From: Eriocheir sinensis
Lineage: Eukaryota > Arthropoda > Malacostraca > Decapoda > Varunidae
Length of the DNA stretch: 64,000 nucleotides
Direction: 5' to 3'
Assembly: GCF_024679095.1 (NCBI RefSeq)
Contig: NC_066531.1
Span: 10,512,234 to 10,576,233, forward strand
Shown: piece after piece, positions 10,775 to 22,113 of the stretch
Position numbering within the stretch: the first letter of the stretch is position 1
How the letters are laid out: every line of letters starts with the position of its first letter
The notes under the pieces: model-generated
The model's input: only the letters and a program-made list of their open reading frames with translations
Database searches by the model: none
Told to the model about the DNA's origin: nothing
Program-made: the position numbers and the translations under genes

Positions 10775-11949
10775 ATTATTTTTTTTTTTTTGGGGGGGGG
10801 CGTTATTCCATGAACCGCCTTCTGCAGTTATTAATACAGTTGCGATACACACCCACAGTATGACACGAAGCGAATGGACAGTTGCGGGCATTACTTTGCG
10901 TTTTATTGATTGCGAAACGATCAAATAATAAGGTTCACATTAGACACCTTTTATTCACTATGATGGCTTCTTATCATAAGCATGGGCACTGAAATATATA
11001 GTAAAATTGCTCAGTAACGATGATGAATAAAGAATGCCTTCATAGGTAGGGTTGCCATATCTGAACTATCAAAATTCCGGACACCTCTACGAACACTCGA
11101 CCATAGCCTAATGTTTGGCAACGCTGCAATTACCCGCCCGCACCACGACCACCACCTCCATGTCAAAGCCATATATTCTTATTTCCCCACCTTCCTCGAT
11201 GATTCTATGGCACTTATAAGCTGTGGACATGTTCCATAGATCACTTCCAAGCATTAGAAGTCTACATGAAGCTTTTGTCATCGTTATATTGACCAAGAAA
11301 GGCAATGATGTTTGCGATCGGCGGCAAAAAGTGAGGAGCTTGGAGTTACAAAACACGACTATTCTGAAGCTATTTATTCTTATTTTTCCATCTCCGACTA
11401 TCCCTCGGTAGTTTAAGTTGTGGGCATCTTCCCTTGATCACTATCATGCATTAGAAGTCCACGGAAAGTTTCTGTTATCGTTATGTTGACCACGAAAGGC
11501 AAATAGTGAGTCAGGGCTGAATAATAGGTATGGTGCGCGGGCGGTGACGTCATTATCAAACGAGAGTATAAATTAAATAAATTGGGCCATCCTAGTTTAG
11601 GATATCGATTAATTATGCATGTCCTATATATTGTGCATATGGTAGATTTAGTGTTGTCAACAATGATCATGAAAAAATAATTTTACTTTCTGTTTGAGTA
11701 ATATGTCGATATTTGGAATTCATTTGACTTGTTCCTTGGAGAAGGAAAACACTTTGTGTCAAAACATTTCGATAACTCTTCGTAAGACATCATTGAATAT
11801 TTATTTTATCTTTCTTTTTAGATCGTAAAATACATTTATTTAAGTTATGAAGAAGATACTGGAAAATAATGGTACTCTTGAAAATATATAACGATACTTG
11901 GGTGATCGAAAATAAACGTACACGACGACATCACTTCATATCGCGACTG
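10364..11949. mobile_element. Tc1/mariner-like non-autonomous transposon, copy 1
   Basis: The ends are inverted copies: CAGTCGCGATATGAAGTGAT on the left and its complement on the right, both flanked by TA. No transposase is present. The body holds a TA microsatellite and a diverged internal duplication (about 11130-11320 versus 11370-11510). The same element without 10405-10680 occurs at 17614. It lies inside the putative receptor phosphatase intron; its right flank is a LINE-A fragment. Confidence 0.85.
10683..10770. repeat. (TA)n microsatellite
   Basis: About 44 TA units with one C interruption, inside the non-autonomous transposon, followed by a TTA run and a T/G homopolymer junction. Confidence 0.95.
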
Positions 11950-11951
11950 TA

Positions 11952-12213
11952 CATTTACTGTTGTATCCACTCCTAAGCTGATGACTCTGTCCTGCACTAC
12001 TCGACATCTTCTTAGCAGATCATTCCAACAGGAATTAAAAAAAAAAAAAATACAAGATCCTTGGCTAAACACTACAGAACGCTTGGCCTCTGACCTTTAT
12101 ATAATTTCTGAGTGGGGTAGCAGGAGCTTGGTGTCCTTTACTGCCGCAAAAACTCTCCACCTGTCAACTTGACACAGTCTCCCAAACACCTTTCCCCTAT
12201 TATTTGAAAAGAC
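11952..12213 (+). mobile_element. LINE-A fragment (reverse transcriptase part)
   Basis: Diverged LINE-A sequence equivalent to about 14615-14840 of copy 1: the YADDS catalytic region, the A-E-R-L-A-S-D-L segment and the start of the C-terminal domain. A 14-base A run interrupts it. It begins at the transposon TA duplication, so the transposon at 10364 landed in or at the edge of this fragment. Confidence 0.7.
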
Positions 12214-12508
12214 TCAGCTGTGCCTTTCTTCTACACTGAACTTTCTTTGTTTATCCTTCATTCTGGAGTAGGTAGGAAGACACCTACCGAACGGGCGCAA
12301 GCCACTCCCGGTGAGGTATATATGGGAGGTGAGAAGGGAGCTGAAGCCCTCCAAAGACCCTTCCCATGTCCTCACTAACCGTTTCCCTATTGTCTCACCA
12401 ACACCGGAGAGTAGTTCAGCATGCTCTCTAAAGACAGATCCTCTCTTTATCCACACCACACTACATTCACATAACATATACACCTTTTTCCAAAATTCAA
12501 AATTCAAA

Positions 12509-13734
12509 ATGTCTCAATTAAGCAATGCCTCGGAGTCCCCGCCTGGGGGGGGGACCACAAATTCCCCCAGGGAGGACTCCCCTTCTGGCTGCCGACCCGA
12601 GAGGTGTCTTGATAACTCCTCGAACCTCTTTCTTCTCAATTTCTGCAACATTCGCGGTCTTCGCTCTAATTTTCATTCTGTGGAACATCATCTCTCCTCC
12701 TCTAAACCTCACCTTCTCTTCCTTACCGAAACACAGGTTTCTGAGGCTACTGACAGCAATCTCTACTCTGTTCCCTCCTACTATCTCTATCCTAAATTTC
12801 AATCCAAAGCTGGATGTTGCGCCTACGTGCGCAACGACATCACTTGCTCTCGTGCCCACGACCTTGACTCTTCTGAATTTTCCACCATCTGGTTAAGACT
12901 TCACTGTCATTCTATTACTAAATACATCTGTGCTGTTTATCTCTCACCTAACTCTACCAACTATGTAAAATTCTTTGACTATTTGAATTCTAAAGTGGAG
13001 CACATCTTGACCCACTCTCCCCTTCGCTGAAATCTCCATCCTAGGAGATTTCAATGTTCACCACCAGCTTTGGCTTTCATCCTCTTTCACTGACCATCCT
13101 GGTGAACAAGCCTACAACTTTGCTATCCTCAACGACCTAGAGCAGTTGGTCCAGCACCCTACACGTATTCCTGACCGTCTTGGAGATCGGCCCAACATTC
13201 TAGACCTCTTCCTTACCTCAAACCCTTCTGCTTATTCTGTCAAACTGTTCTCTCCGTTGGGCTCCTCCGATCACAATCTTATTTCTGCATCCTGTCCTAT
13301 CGCTCCTGTACATCCTCTGGACCCACCGAAGAGGCGATGCTTCTGGCATTTTGCTTCAGCTCGGTGGGACGACCTGAGGATGTACTTTTCCGATTTCCCG
13401 TGGAATGATTAGTGCTTCCAGGATAGAGACCCCTCTGTGTGTGCTCAGCGCATCACAGAGGTGATTGTCTCTGGAATGGAGGCATACATTCCTCGTTCTT
13501 TCTCTACTCCTCACGCTAAAAAGCCTTGGTTTAATCACGCTTGTTCTCGTGCTGTCAATGATAGAGGTAGCTCACAAAAGATACCAGAGCCTTCAAACTA
13601 ATGCTAATTATGAACTTTACATTTCTGCCCGAAATCGTGCCAAATCTATTCTCCGACTAACCAAAATTCTTTCATTAATAGAAAATGTCAAAACCTTGCT
13701 TTCTCTAACTCTTCCCGTGACTTCTGGCATCTAG
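12509..13734 (+). pseudogene. LINE-A endonuclease domain (APE type), broken
   Basis: The ATG at 12509 begins the ORF. Residues about 45-170 form an AP-endonuclease-like domain: LNFCNIRGLRSNF, LTETQV and [10 protein letters not shown]. The catalytic [10 protein letters not shown] and GSSDHNLIS segments lie in a shifted frame. An extra C at about 13021, absent from copy 3, causes the shift. A TAG at 13411-13413 and a missing A near 13669 (compare copy 2) break the linker to the reverse transcriptase. The domain would nick target DNA during retrotransposition. Confidence 0.85.
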
Positions 13735-15457
13735 CCAAAAACATCTCCTCCAACTTCACTTCTTCATCTTTCCCTCCACTCCTCAGTCCTGACGGCAACA
13801 CTGCCGTCTCATCTATCTCTAAGGCTGAACTCTTCTCTCAAACTTTTTCTAAAAACTCCACTTTGGACGATTCTGGGCATATTCCTCCTACTCATCCCCC
13901 CTCTGACTCCTTTATGCCTGTTATAAAGATTCTTCAAAATGATGTTTTCTATGCCCTCTCTGGCCTCAATCCTCAGAAGGCTTATGGACCTGATGGAGTG
14001 CCTCCTATTGTCCTTAAAAACTGTGCCTCCGTGCTGACACCCTGCCTGGTCAAACTCTTTCGCCTCTGCCTGTCAACATCTACCTTTCCTTCTTGCTGGA
14101 AGTATGCCTTCACACAGCCTGTACCTAAGAAGGGTGACCGCTCCAATCCCTCAAACTACCGTCCTATTGTTTTACTTTCTTGTCTATCTAAAGCTTTTGA
14201 ATCAATCCTTAACCGTAAGATTCAAAAGCACCTTTCCACTTCTGACCTTCTATCTGATCGCCAGTATGGGTTCAGCAAGGGGCGTTCTACTGGTGATCTC
14301 CTAGCCTTCTTAACTGACTCTTGGTCATCCTCTCTTAGCCGTTTCGGTGAAACTTTTGCTATTGCGCTGGACATATCAAAAGCTTTTGATAGGGTCTGGC
14401 ACAAATCTTTGCTTTCTAAACTACCCTCCTACGGTTTCTATCCTTCTCTCTGTACCTTTATCTCCAGTTTCCTTTCTGACCGTTCTATTTCTGCCGTGGT
14501 AGACGGTCACTGTTCTTCCCCTAAATCTATTAACAGTGGTGTCCCACAGGGTTCTGTCCTATCTCCCACTCTTTTTCTGTTGTTCATTGATGATCTTCTT
14601 TCCAAAACGAACTGTCCTATCCATTCCTACGCCGATGATTCCACTCTGCATTACTCAACTTCTTTTAATAGAAGACCCACCCTTCAGGAACTTAACGACT
14701 CAAGGCTGGAGGCTGCAGAACGCTTAGCCTCAGACCTTACTATTATTTCCGATTGGGGCAAGAAGAACCTGGTGTCCTTCAACGCCAGTTTCTCCACCTA
14801 TCCACTCGACACAATCTTCCAAACAACTATCCCCTATTCTTTGACAACACCCAGCTATCACCTTCCTCAACACTAAACATCCTCGGTCTATCCTTAACTC
14901 AAAATCTCAACTGGAAACTTCATATCTCATCTCTTACTAAATCAGCTTCCTCGAGGCTGGGCGTTCTGTACCGTCTCCGCCAGTTATTCTCCCCTGCACA
15001 GTTGCTGTCCATATACAGGGGCCTTGTCCGCCCTCGTATGGAGTATGCATCTCATGTGTAAGGGGGCTCCACCACAGCTCTTCTGGACAGAGTGGAGGCA
15101 AAGGCTCTTCGTCTCATCAGCTCTCCTCCTCATACTGATAGTCTTCTACCTCTTAAATTCCGCCGCAATGTTGCCTCTCTTTCTATCTTCTATCGATATT
15201 TCCACGCTGACTGCTCTTCTGAGCTTGCTAACTGCATGCCTCCCCCCCTCCCGCGGCCCCGCTGCACTCGACTTTCTACTCATGCTCATCCCTATACTGT
15301 CCAAACCCCTTATGCAAGAGTTAACCAGCATCTTCACTCTTTCATCCCTCACGCTGGTAAACTCTGGAACAATCTTCCTTCATCTGTATTTCCTCCTGCC
15401 TACGACTTGAACTCTTTCAAGAGGAGGGTATCAGGACACCTCTCCTCCCGAAACTGA
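13735..15457 (+). pseudogene. LINE-A reverse transcriptase and C-terminal domain, broken
   Basis: Reverse transcriptase motifs in one frame (13863-14876): AYGPDGVPPIVLK, NYRPIVLLS, ALDISKAFDRVWH (motif A), GVPQGSVLSPTLF and the catalytic YADDS. Relative to copy 2 an 11-base deletion near 14790 shifts the frame. The C-terminal domain continues in another frame (14820-15061 and 15092-15457): LNILGLSLTQNLNWKLHIS, GLVRPRMEYASHV, then a stop where other copies read WGG, and LDRVEAKALRLI to the terminal SSRN. YADD instead of the FADD seen in the LINE at 1-1909 marks it as a different lineage. I cannot name the clade. Confidence 0.85.
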
Positions 15458-15565
15458 CTTATCTTTCGGCCACCTCTTTGGATTCTTTTTGGGAGCGGCG
15501 AGTAGCGGGCTTTTTTTTTATTAATGTTTATTTTTTTGTGCCCTTGAGCTGTCTCCTTTGCTGTA

Positions 15566-15592
15566 AAAAAAAAAAAAAAAAAAAAAAAAATT
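15566..15592 (+). repeat. LINE-A poly(A) tail
   Basis: A run of about 27 A at the end of LINE-A copy 1. Confidence 0.9.
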
Positions 15593-16190
15593 CACAATCT
15601 CAAATGTAAACCTCATATTTCACTTACTAAATCAGCTGACTGGAGATTAGGCGTCCTGTATCCTTTCATCCAGTTATTTTTGTCCTTCCGGATGCCGCCC
15701 ACATACAAGGACGTTGCCCCTGGTATGGAGTATGCGTCCCATGTGTGAGGGACTCCACACCCACGCAGCTCTTCTAAACTAAACTATAACCTCTATGTCC
15801 CCTCAACTCTCCTCTTACCGACAGTCTTCTGTCTCTTAAACTCTGTCACAGTGTTGCCACTCTTTTTATCATCTAACGATTTTTTCATGCTGACTGATGT
15901 TCTGAGCTTGTTAAATGCATGCCTTTCCCCTCCCGCAGCCCCCCTGCTCATGAATATCTACTCTTGCTCACCCCTATGCTCTCCAGGTCCCTTATTCAAA
16001 GGTTAATTGGCATCTTCAATCTTTCATACATCTTGCTGCTAAACTTTCAGCTTTCCTGCGTCTGTAGATCTCCTCCCTACAACTTAAATACGTTCAGGAG
16101 GGGAGCATCAAGACACTCCTCCATCAGAAGCAGACTTTTTTTCTGGTCACTATTATATTCTTTCTAGTGACTGAGCTTACCAGGTTATTT
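15593..16190 (+). mobile_element. Old, diverged LINE-A 3' fragment
   Basis: Directly downstream of the copy 1 poly(A) is a second, much more decayed copy of the C-terminal domain and 3' UTR. It has LINE-A landmarks in the same order: ACTAAATCAGCTGACTGGAG, GTATGGAGTATGCGTCCCATG, CTGACTGATGTTCTGAGC and the AGGAGGGGAGCATCAAGACA end. Copy 1 seems to have inserted next to or into this older copy. Confidence 0.75.
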
Positions 16191-16359
16191 TTTTTGTTTG
16201 TTTGTTTTGCTCTTCGGCTGCTTCCCTTGCTGTATAAGAAAACTAAACCGACCCTTTTGATGCTTTGGGTGGCCGAGGGCGGCGCTGTGCATATATAGCA
16301 TCTCACCTGTATCGTACAAGCACACCTTATTCACAGCTGGCCGAGGGCCTTGATACATA

Positions 16360-16740
16360 AGTAGAACCTCGTTCATCGGGCGGATAATCCGTTTTGCCGG
16401 TGTTTTGAAACGTGCTCCTACAGAATCGCCAAAACTTATAGATAGTGGAGGATGACCTTCCGAATACCTCCATCAGATTATGGTGGAACACATGTTTCTC
16501 AAGTCTGGTGGATCTCCAACTTCTGCCTTAAGTTAAGCACCTTTAGCTTCCTCTTTTCGGTAACCTTTGGCATGTTGCTACCGAATAACAGGCCTATTGG
16601 TCCAGTAATAACGGTGAAAGGCAGGTCTCGATACGGGGCACAACACTGTTTATGGCGGGTAAACACGACGGCAATGCCGCTAGCTACCAACTCCGCTTTG
16701 GAAGCCTGGCGTAAACAAGTAAAACAACGAGGTTCTACTG
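16360..16740 (-). mobile_element. Pogo/Tigger-like remnant with short terminal inverted repeats
   Basis: The ends AGTAGAACCTCG and CGAGGTTCTACTG are inverted copies; the right end is followed by TA. On the minus strand MPKVTEKRKLKVLNLRQKLE (from about 16575 downward) resembles the N-terminal helix-turn-helix start of pogo/Tigger transposases. Only this first part remains, so the copy is internally deleted. Confidence 0.6.
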
Positions 16741-16913
16741 TATAATACTGCATTTAAATATTTTGGTATTTGTTTCGTCAAAATTTAATGATAGCACAGC
16801 TCGCTCCCTTCTTTCCATTCGTCTACGTTCACTACAAGCAAAAATACTTTGTATGCAACACCATGTGTTCTCCATGAGTGCAGCCTTGATGCGAAAAATA
16901 TAATTATCAACAG

Positions 16914-17037
16914 GAGGATGACAAGAGGCTACAAGTGACTTTGGGTGACGACAAGATTTACGAAGACCATTACCATAACCCGCCCTTCGAGATAGGCGCT
17001 GCTTACTGGACGCTTGTGGTGACAGAGAAGAGGAGCG
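16914..17037 (+). CDS. Exon: receptor protein tyrosine phosphatase-like ectodomain, next exon
   Basis: A 124-nt exon (acceptor ATCAACAG, weak pyrimidine tract; donor GCG/GTGAGT), 41 codons plus one base. It starts in phase 0, matching the end of 9410-9581. It encodes EDDKRLQVTLGDDKIYEDHY, then HNPPFEIGAAYWTLVVTEKR. The pattern F/V-x-x-GD-x-x-x-Y-x-x-x-x-NPP-L/F-x-x-G-x-x-Y is the hallmark of the domain just outside the membrane in receptor tyrosine phosphatases. The transmembrane and phosphatase exons would lie further along the plus strand and were not found. The intron from 9582 to 16913 contains a MITE, LINE-A copies and a pogo-like remnant. Confidence 0.75.
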
Positions 17038-17613
17038 GTGAGTTAGTACCATAATTATATAACTGTAGGTAGTGCACATGGTCAGTTATGTTACCTCTTA
17101 TTTTTGTGTTTTAATATCCAATCCCTCACAAGCCCATCTTAATAGGAAGTCAGTCATTCTAGCACAAACTTGTATGTTAGCAAGTTTGTTTTCCTGTCAC
17201 TGTCATGCATTACACGTTATCGTTGAGTTTATAGAATCGCCTTGATCTTGGTCCGTAACTTGAGTTCCATCATTGTGACTCTTCAACTGGATTACTGTAT
17301 AGCTTACTGTTGTGGCGTAAGGCTGATCAGAGAGACTTATATAAGCCCAGTCAGTAGGACAACATACGATACTTCCCGGTAATCAGTTATTTACCATCTG
17401 CCTTCCACTTCCAGAAATATTTTGCTTCATAGGTAAGGAATAAGGTTTGTTATGTTTTATATCAATAAAATGTAATAGTAGCCCCGTTAATAAGTCGTAC
17501 TGACTGAGTTAATTAAGGTCACGGAGTGGCTGCCACCTGAACCAAGACCCAAGAGACTTCATGCAGTCAATGATAACGTCTGATTCACGCAAGTGATGGA
17601 TATGAAATATGTA
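17038..17613. other. Intron or intergenic, diverged repeat half
   Basis: No exon recognised. 17325-17430 has a diverged counterpart at 19040-19130 (shared AGAGAGAC, CAGTCAGTAGGA and TTACCATCTGCCTT), so an older duplicated sequence flanks the second transposon copy. Confidence 0.5.
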
Positions 17614-17648
17614 CAGTCGCGATATGAAGTGATGTCGCCGCTCTCAAA

Positions 17649-17730
<82 letters not shown>

Positions 17731-18883
17731 TTGGGGGGGGGAGGGGTCATTCCATGAATTGTCTTCTGCAGTTATTAATACACACGCACAGTATGACACG
17801 AAGCGAATGGACAGTTGCTGGCATTACTTTGCGTTTTATTGATTAAGAAACGATCAAATAATAAGGTTTCACATTAAACACCTTTTATTCACTATTGTGG
17901 CTTCTTATCATAAGCATGGGCACTGAAATATATAGTAAAATTGCTCAGTGACGATGATGAATGAAGAATGCCTTCATAGGTAGGGTTGCCATATCTGAAC
18001 TATTAAAATTCCGGACGCCTCTACGAACACTCGACCATAGCCTAATGTTTGGCAGCGCTGCGATTAGCCTACCCGCCCGACCACCACCTCCATTTCAAAG
18101 CCATATTTTCTTATTTCCCCACCCTCCTCGATTATTCTATGGCACTTATAAGCTGTGGACATGTTCCACTGGTCACCTCCAAGCATTAGAAGTCTACATG
18201 AAGCTTTTGTCATCGTTATATTGACCAAGAAAGGCAATGATGTTTGCGATCAGCGGCAAAGAGTGAGGAGCTTGGAGTTACAAAACACGACTATTCTGAG
18301 GCTATTTATTCTTATTTTTCCATCTCCCACTATCCCTCGGTAGTTATAGGCTGTGGGCATCTTCCCTTTATCACTATCATGCATTAGAAGTCCACGGACA
18401 GCTTTTGTTATCGTTATGTTGACCATGAAAGGCAAAGAATGAGTCAGGGCTGAATAATAGGTATGGTGCGCGGGCAATGACGTCATCATCATGCGAGAGT
18501 ATAAATTAAATAAATTACGCCATCCTAGTTTAGGATATCGACTAATTATGCATGTCCTATATATTGTGCATATGTTAGATTTAGTATTGTCAACAATGAT
18601 CATGAAAAGATAATTTTACTTTCTGTTTGAGTAATATGTCGATATTTGGACTTCATTTGACTCTTTCCTTGGTGAACGAAAACACTTTGTGTCAAAATAT
18701 TTCGACAAGTCTTCGTAAGACATCATTGAATATTTCTTTTCTATTTTTTTTCTAGCTTCTAAAATATATTTAGTTAAGTTATGATGAAGATGCAGGAAAA
18801 TAATGGTACTCTTGAAAATATATAACGATACTTGGGTGATCGAAAATAAACGTACACGGCGACATCACTTCATATCGCGACTG
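17614..18883. mobile_element. Tc1/mariner-like non-autonomous transposon, copy 2
   Basis: Same TIRs (CAGTCGCGATATGAAGTGAT) and TA flanks as the element at 10364. It is about 95 percent alike over the shared body by eye but lacks the segment corresponding to 10405-10680; the TA microsatellite follows the left TIR directly. It contains the same internal duplication. No transposase. Confidence 0.85.
17652..17722. repeat. (TA)n microsatellite
   Basis: About 35 TA units inside transposon copy 2. Confidence 0.95.
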
Positions 18884-19297
18884 TACATGTACGTCGTTGT
18901 TTGCAGGCTTGATTACCTATCAACACGAGGCTGTCATCAGTCTGGTGTCAAAGGGAAACCAGGGGAGGCAGCATTGACTTAACCCCGACACCTTCTACCA
19001 CTCCTCACGGTGGCCGACTGTATGCAGTATCGCCTATTAGAGAGACCCACAAGAAGCCAGTCAGTAGGAGTGCACAAGGCAGCTCTTGAGAACCATTTAC
19101 TTACCATCTGCCTTTCCCATTCAGAATCATATATATTCCCCTTTGAAATCTTCAATCGTGTCTCATAAAGTATATATCGACTTGATTTATTCCGCTTACC
19201 CATTTCACTACAAATATAGTTGTGTCCCGTTCTTGCCCACCTCCTTCCTACATAGGTATGAATGTATCTGATTTATTTTCTTTTATTTATATTTTTA
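18884..19297. other. No gene seen; diverged repeat
   Basis: Holds counterparts of 10310-10345 and of 17325-17430. Nothing coding recognised. Confidence 0.45.
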
Positions 19298-20375
19298 CAG
19301 CAAAGGAAACAGCTCAATGGCCCCCAAAAAAGAAACAAATAATGAAAAAAAAAAGATAATCACTGCTCCTATAAACAAGAGTTCATAGGTAAATTTCGGG
19401 AAGAGAAATGTCCTGATACTCTCCTCTTGAAAGAGTTCAAGACGTAGGCAGGAGGAAATACAGATGAAGGAAGATTGTTCCAGAGTTTACCAGCGTTAAG
19501 GATGAAAGAGTGGAGATGCTGGTTAACTCTTGCGTAAGGGATTTGGACAGTGTAGGGATGCGCTTGAGTAGAAAGTCGTGTGCAGCGGGGCCGCAGGAGG
19601 GGGGGGAGGCATGCAGTTAGCAAGTTCAGAAGAGCAGTCAACGTCAAAATATCGATAGAAGATAGAAAAAAGGCAACATGGCGGCGGACTGTAGGAGGTA
19701 GGAGACTATCAGAAAGAGGAGGGGGAGTTGATGAGACGAAGAGCCTTAAACTCTACTTTGTCCAAGGGAACTGTGTGATTGGAGACCACACGTGATATGC
19801 ATACTCCATACGAGGGCGGACAAGGTCCCTGTATATGGATAGCAACTGTGTGGGGAGAAGAACTGACGGAGAGGATACAGAACGCCCAACCTCGAGGAAG
19901 CTGATTATGTGAGAGAAGAGAAGTGAAGTTTCCAGTTAAGATTTTGAGTTAGGATAGACCAAGGATGTTTAGTGTTGAAGAAGGTGACGGGTGAGTGTTG
20001 TCGTCGAATAGGGGATAGGAGTTTTGAAGATTATGTCGAGTTGATAGCTGGATAAATTGTTTTTTTGATACATTGAAGGACACTAGGTTACTTTTGCCCC
20101 AGTCGCTAATAATAGTAAGGTCAGAGGTTAAGCGTTCTGCAGCCTCCAGTCTAGAGTCTTGTTGTCTGTTGTGAGAATCCTCTATTAAAAAAAAGTTGAA
20201 TTATGCAAAGTAGAGTCGTCGGCGTATGAGTGGATAAGACAGTTTGTTGTTGAAAGTAGATCATTGATGAATATCAGAACGAGAGTTGGGGACAAGACAG
20301 AGTCCTGCGGGACACCACTGATCATAGGTATGACCCTATGGTCTGTACCACGGGTCCAAAGTGACCACCCTCCTG
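19298..20375 (-). mobile_element. LINE-A copy 5, 5'-truncated
   Basis: A minus-strand LINE-A 3' portion. The reverse transcriptase core (SGVPQDSVLSPTL, HSYADDSTLHNS) is at 20375-20185, followed by the C-terminal domain down to the 3' UTR near 19300. Multiple frameshifts. GVPQGS is changed to GVPQDS. No poly(A) beyond a short T-rich stretch. Confidence 0.85.
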
Positions 20376-20737
20376 TCGATTCACTCAAAAGCAGTTATTT
20401 TCTTAATTATGCCTAGTTTTATAAAACTATTCGTACATAATTACTTTAAAATCGAAGAAGAATGATGTAAAGATAAGAAAACTGCAACAAAATTGATCTA
20501 ACCTATAAAATTATACATTTTTTTATATTATCGGCCGCGAAACAATATGAATAAATACACAAAAAAAAACCCATTGTTGACATCGTCAGGCCAACGCCGC
20601 CCCAGGGCGCCTTGCCAGATGCACGATAGATATCGTATATAATCGTGCTAATGAATAATTACATAGGAGTGTCACATGCCCGTGGCGGTTTTGCACACGT
20701 TTTTGTTATTCACTTACTTATAATTATGATTTGCCTT

Positions 20738-20741
<4 letters not shown>
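20376..20741. other. No gene seen
   Basis: AT-rich. No exon, RNA gene or element recognised. Confidence 0.4.

Positions 20742-20785
<44 letters not shown>
20742..20785. repeat. (GT)n microsatellite
   Basis: About 22 GT units next to a sequence related to the transposon TIR of 10364. Confidence 0.95.
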
Positions 20786-20787
<2 letters not shown>

Positions 20788-20828
20788 AATTGCGAGAGGG
20801 CGTGATGTCGCACCTCTCAAAATGTTTC
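20786..20828 (+). repeat. Diverged relative of the Tc1/mariner-like MITE terminus
   Basis: GCGTGATGTCGCACCTCTC followed by AAAATGTTTCG parallels GAAGTGATGTCGCCGCTCTC followed by AAAATGTTCCG at 10376-10410. No right end was found, so it is a solo end or a distinct family. Confidence 0.5.
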
Positions 20829-21039
20829 GTTCACTGGCCTCTATATATTTTGATGCCCTATCCTTATCCCGAGGTGACGCCGCCGAAGATGCCGCGCCGC
20901 CACCTTGAATCTCACAACTCGCTCCACAAACCAAGTACTTACGAACCTATTTTTTTATTTTTTTTATAGCTTTTTAGAGGCTGGACGTCATTTTATTCAC
21001 AAAATAAGATTCCGAAATGCGCTGCTTACTGCTGTGCAC

Positions 21040-21292
21040 GTGGAGGCGGCGATTGTGGTGGTGATAGTGGTACCCGGCGGTGATGGTTGTAATATTGATG
21101 GTGGTGTGATGAAGGTGGTGGTGGTAGCGATGGTGATGCCAGTGGTGTGGTGGCGTTGGTGATGACACTGGTGTGGTGGCGTTGGTGATGACACTGGTAT
21201 GGTGGCGTTGGTGATGACAGTGGTGGTGGTGGTGGAGATACTGGTGGTGGTGGTGGTGGTGAAGGTGGTGGTGGTGGTGCTCAGTGATACTT
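21040..21292. repeat. GGT-rich minisatellite with 26-bp units
   Basis: GT/GGT-rich sequence containing about 3.5 copies of a 26-bp unit (core GGTGGCGTTGGTGATGACA) at 21142-21225, then a simpler GGT run. No gene inferred. Confidence 0.8.
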
Positions 21293-21716
21293 ACTGATAA
21301 CTAAATGCAGGGAAAAAGAAAATAAACGATTTCCTAATCCATTGGTGGTTAGGTTTCCAAGCAAGGTGACAATGCCATGATGTGGGACTTGTTTCCCCAG
21401 CCAGGTTAGATCTTGCTTAATCATAAATAAAGATATATTCATTGTAACACTGCGGAGCAAATTTTCCTCTGCCAGTCAACAGTCGCATTCAAATATTATT
21501 TTTATTTCCTTCCTCACTGCTCCAGCGATGTAGCACCAAAGTAATGACCATCAAAACTATAAGCCAAACACCGTCTCAGACCACTGTTTCCCAAAATGCG
21601 TAAAAATACACATAAGGAAATTGCACAGAGCTAACAACATTCCCCAGTGACAAGCTAAGCACATCACCAATCCCACGTCTCCAAGTCCTGTGAGCAACAG
21701 ATTTGTAGGGGTGGTC
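21293..21716. other. No gene seen
   Basis: Unique-looking sequence without recognised coding or repeat content. Confidence 0.4.
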
Positions 21717-21803
21717 AGGTACCGGTAGCAGTACCGGTACTAACGGTACCAGCTATATGGTACAGTGCCGGTACCAGACTGTTCGGTACCGGTACCGATA
21801 CTG
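21717..21803. repeat. GGTACCGGTACC-rich segment
   Basis: Repeated short palindromes of the GGTACCGGTAC type. The same motif recurs in the big palindrome at 22114-22586, so this is probably the left part of one DNA-transposon-derived repeat. Confidence 0.55.
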
Positions 21804-21887
21804 ATCAGTCGCTCATGATGTCCCTCATATTTTCCTCACGCGAGTGACAGGCTGAGACTAAGTGCTTAAGATATCTCGGTGATATGA

Positions 21888-21892
<5 letters not shown>

Positions 21893-21935
<43 letters not shown>
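21893..21935. repeat. (CT)n microsatellite
   Basis: About 21 CT units. Confidence 0.95.
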
Positions 21936-21937
<2 letters not shown>

Positions 21938-22113
21938 GTATGAAGTGAATATTTATTTTTTCGATAAAAATAGCATATATAGTTATTATGGATGGACTTG
22001 TGGTCTAATAACAATAACAGTATATATTACCAAACCTTTAAAAAAAGAATCGGACATGAATAATTATCTAATTAAATAGTGGAGGCGAGAGGGAGAATGA
22101 AAACAACAATGCA

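Larger units (their letters stand above)
12250..15592 (+). mobile_element. LINE-A copy 1, longest copy
   Basis: The most complete copy of the repeated LINE. It has a 5' region starting GGAGTAGGTAGGAAGACACC, one ORF with an endonuclease and a reverse transcriptase, a short 3' UTR ending CCTTTGCTGT and a poly(A) of about 27. No separate zinc-knuckle ORF1 was found. Comparison with copies 2-6 identifies the lesions in its ORF. Confidence 0.9.

Noticed and set aside
12528..12590. GC-rich hairpin at the start of LINE-A copy 1 (GGAGTCCCCGCC and GGGAGGACTCC) as a regulatory RNA
   Set aside because: Absent from copy 3 and lying within the ORF; probably a local repeat.
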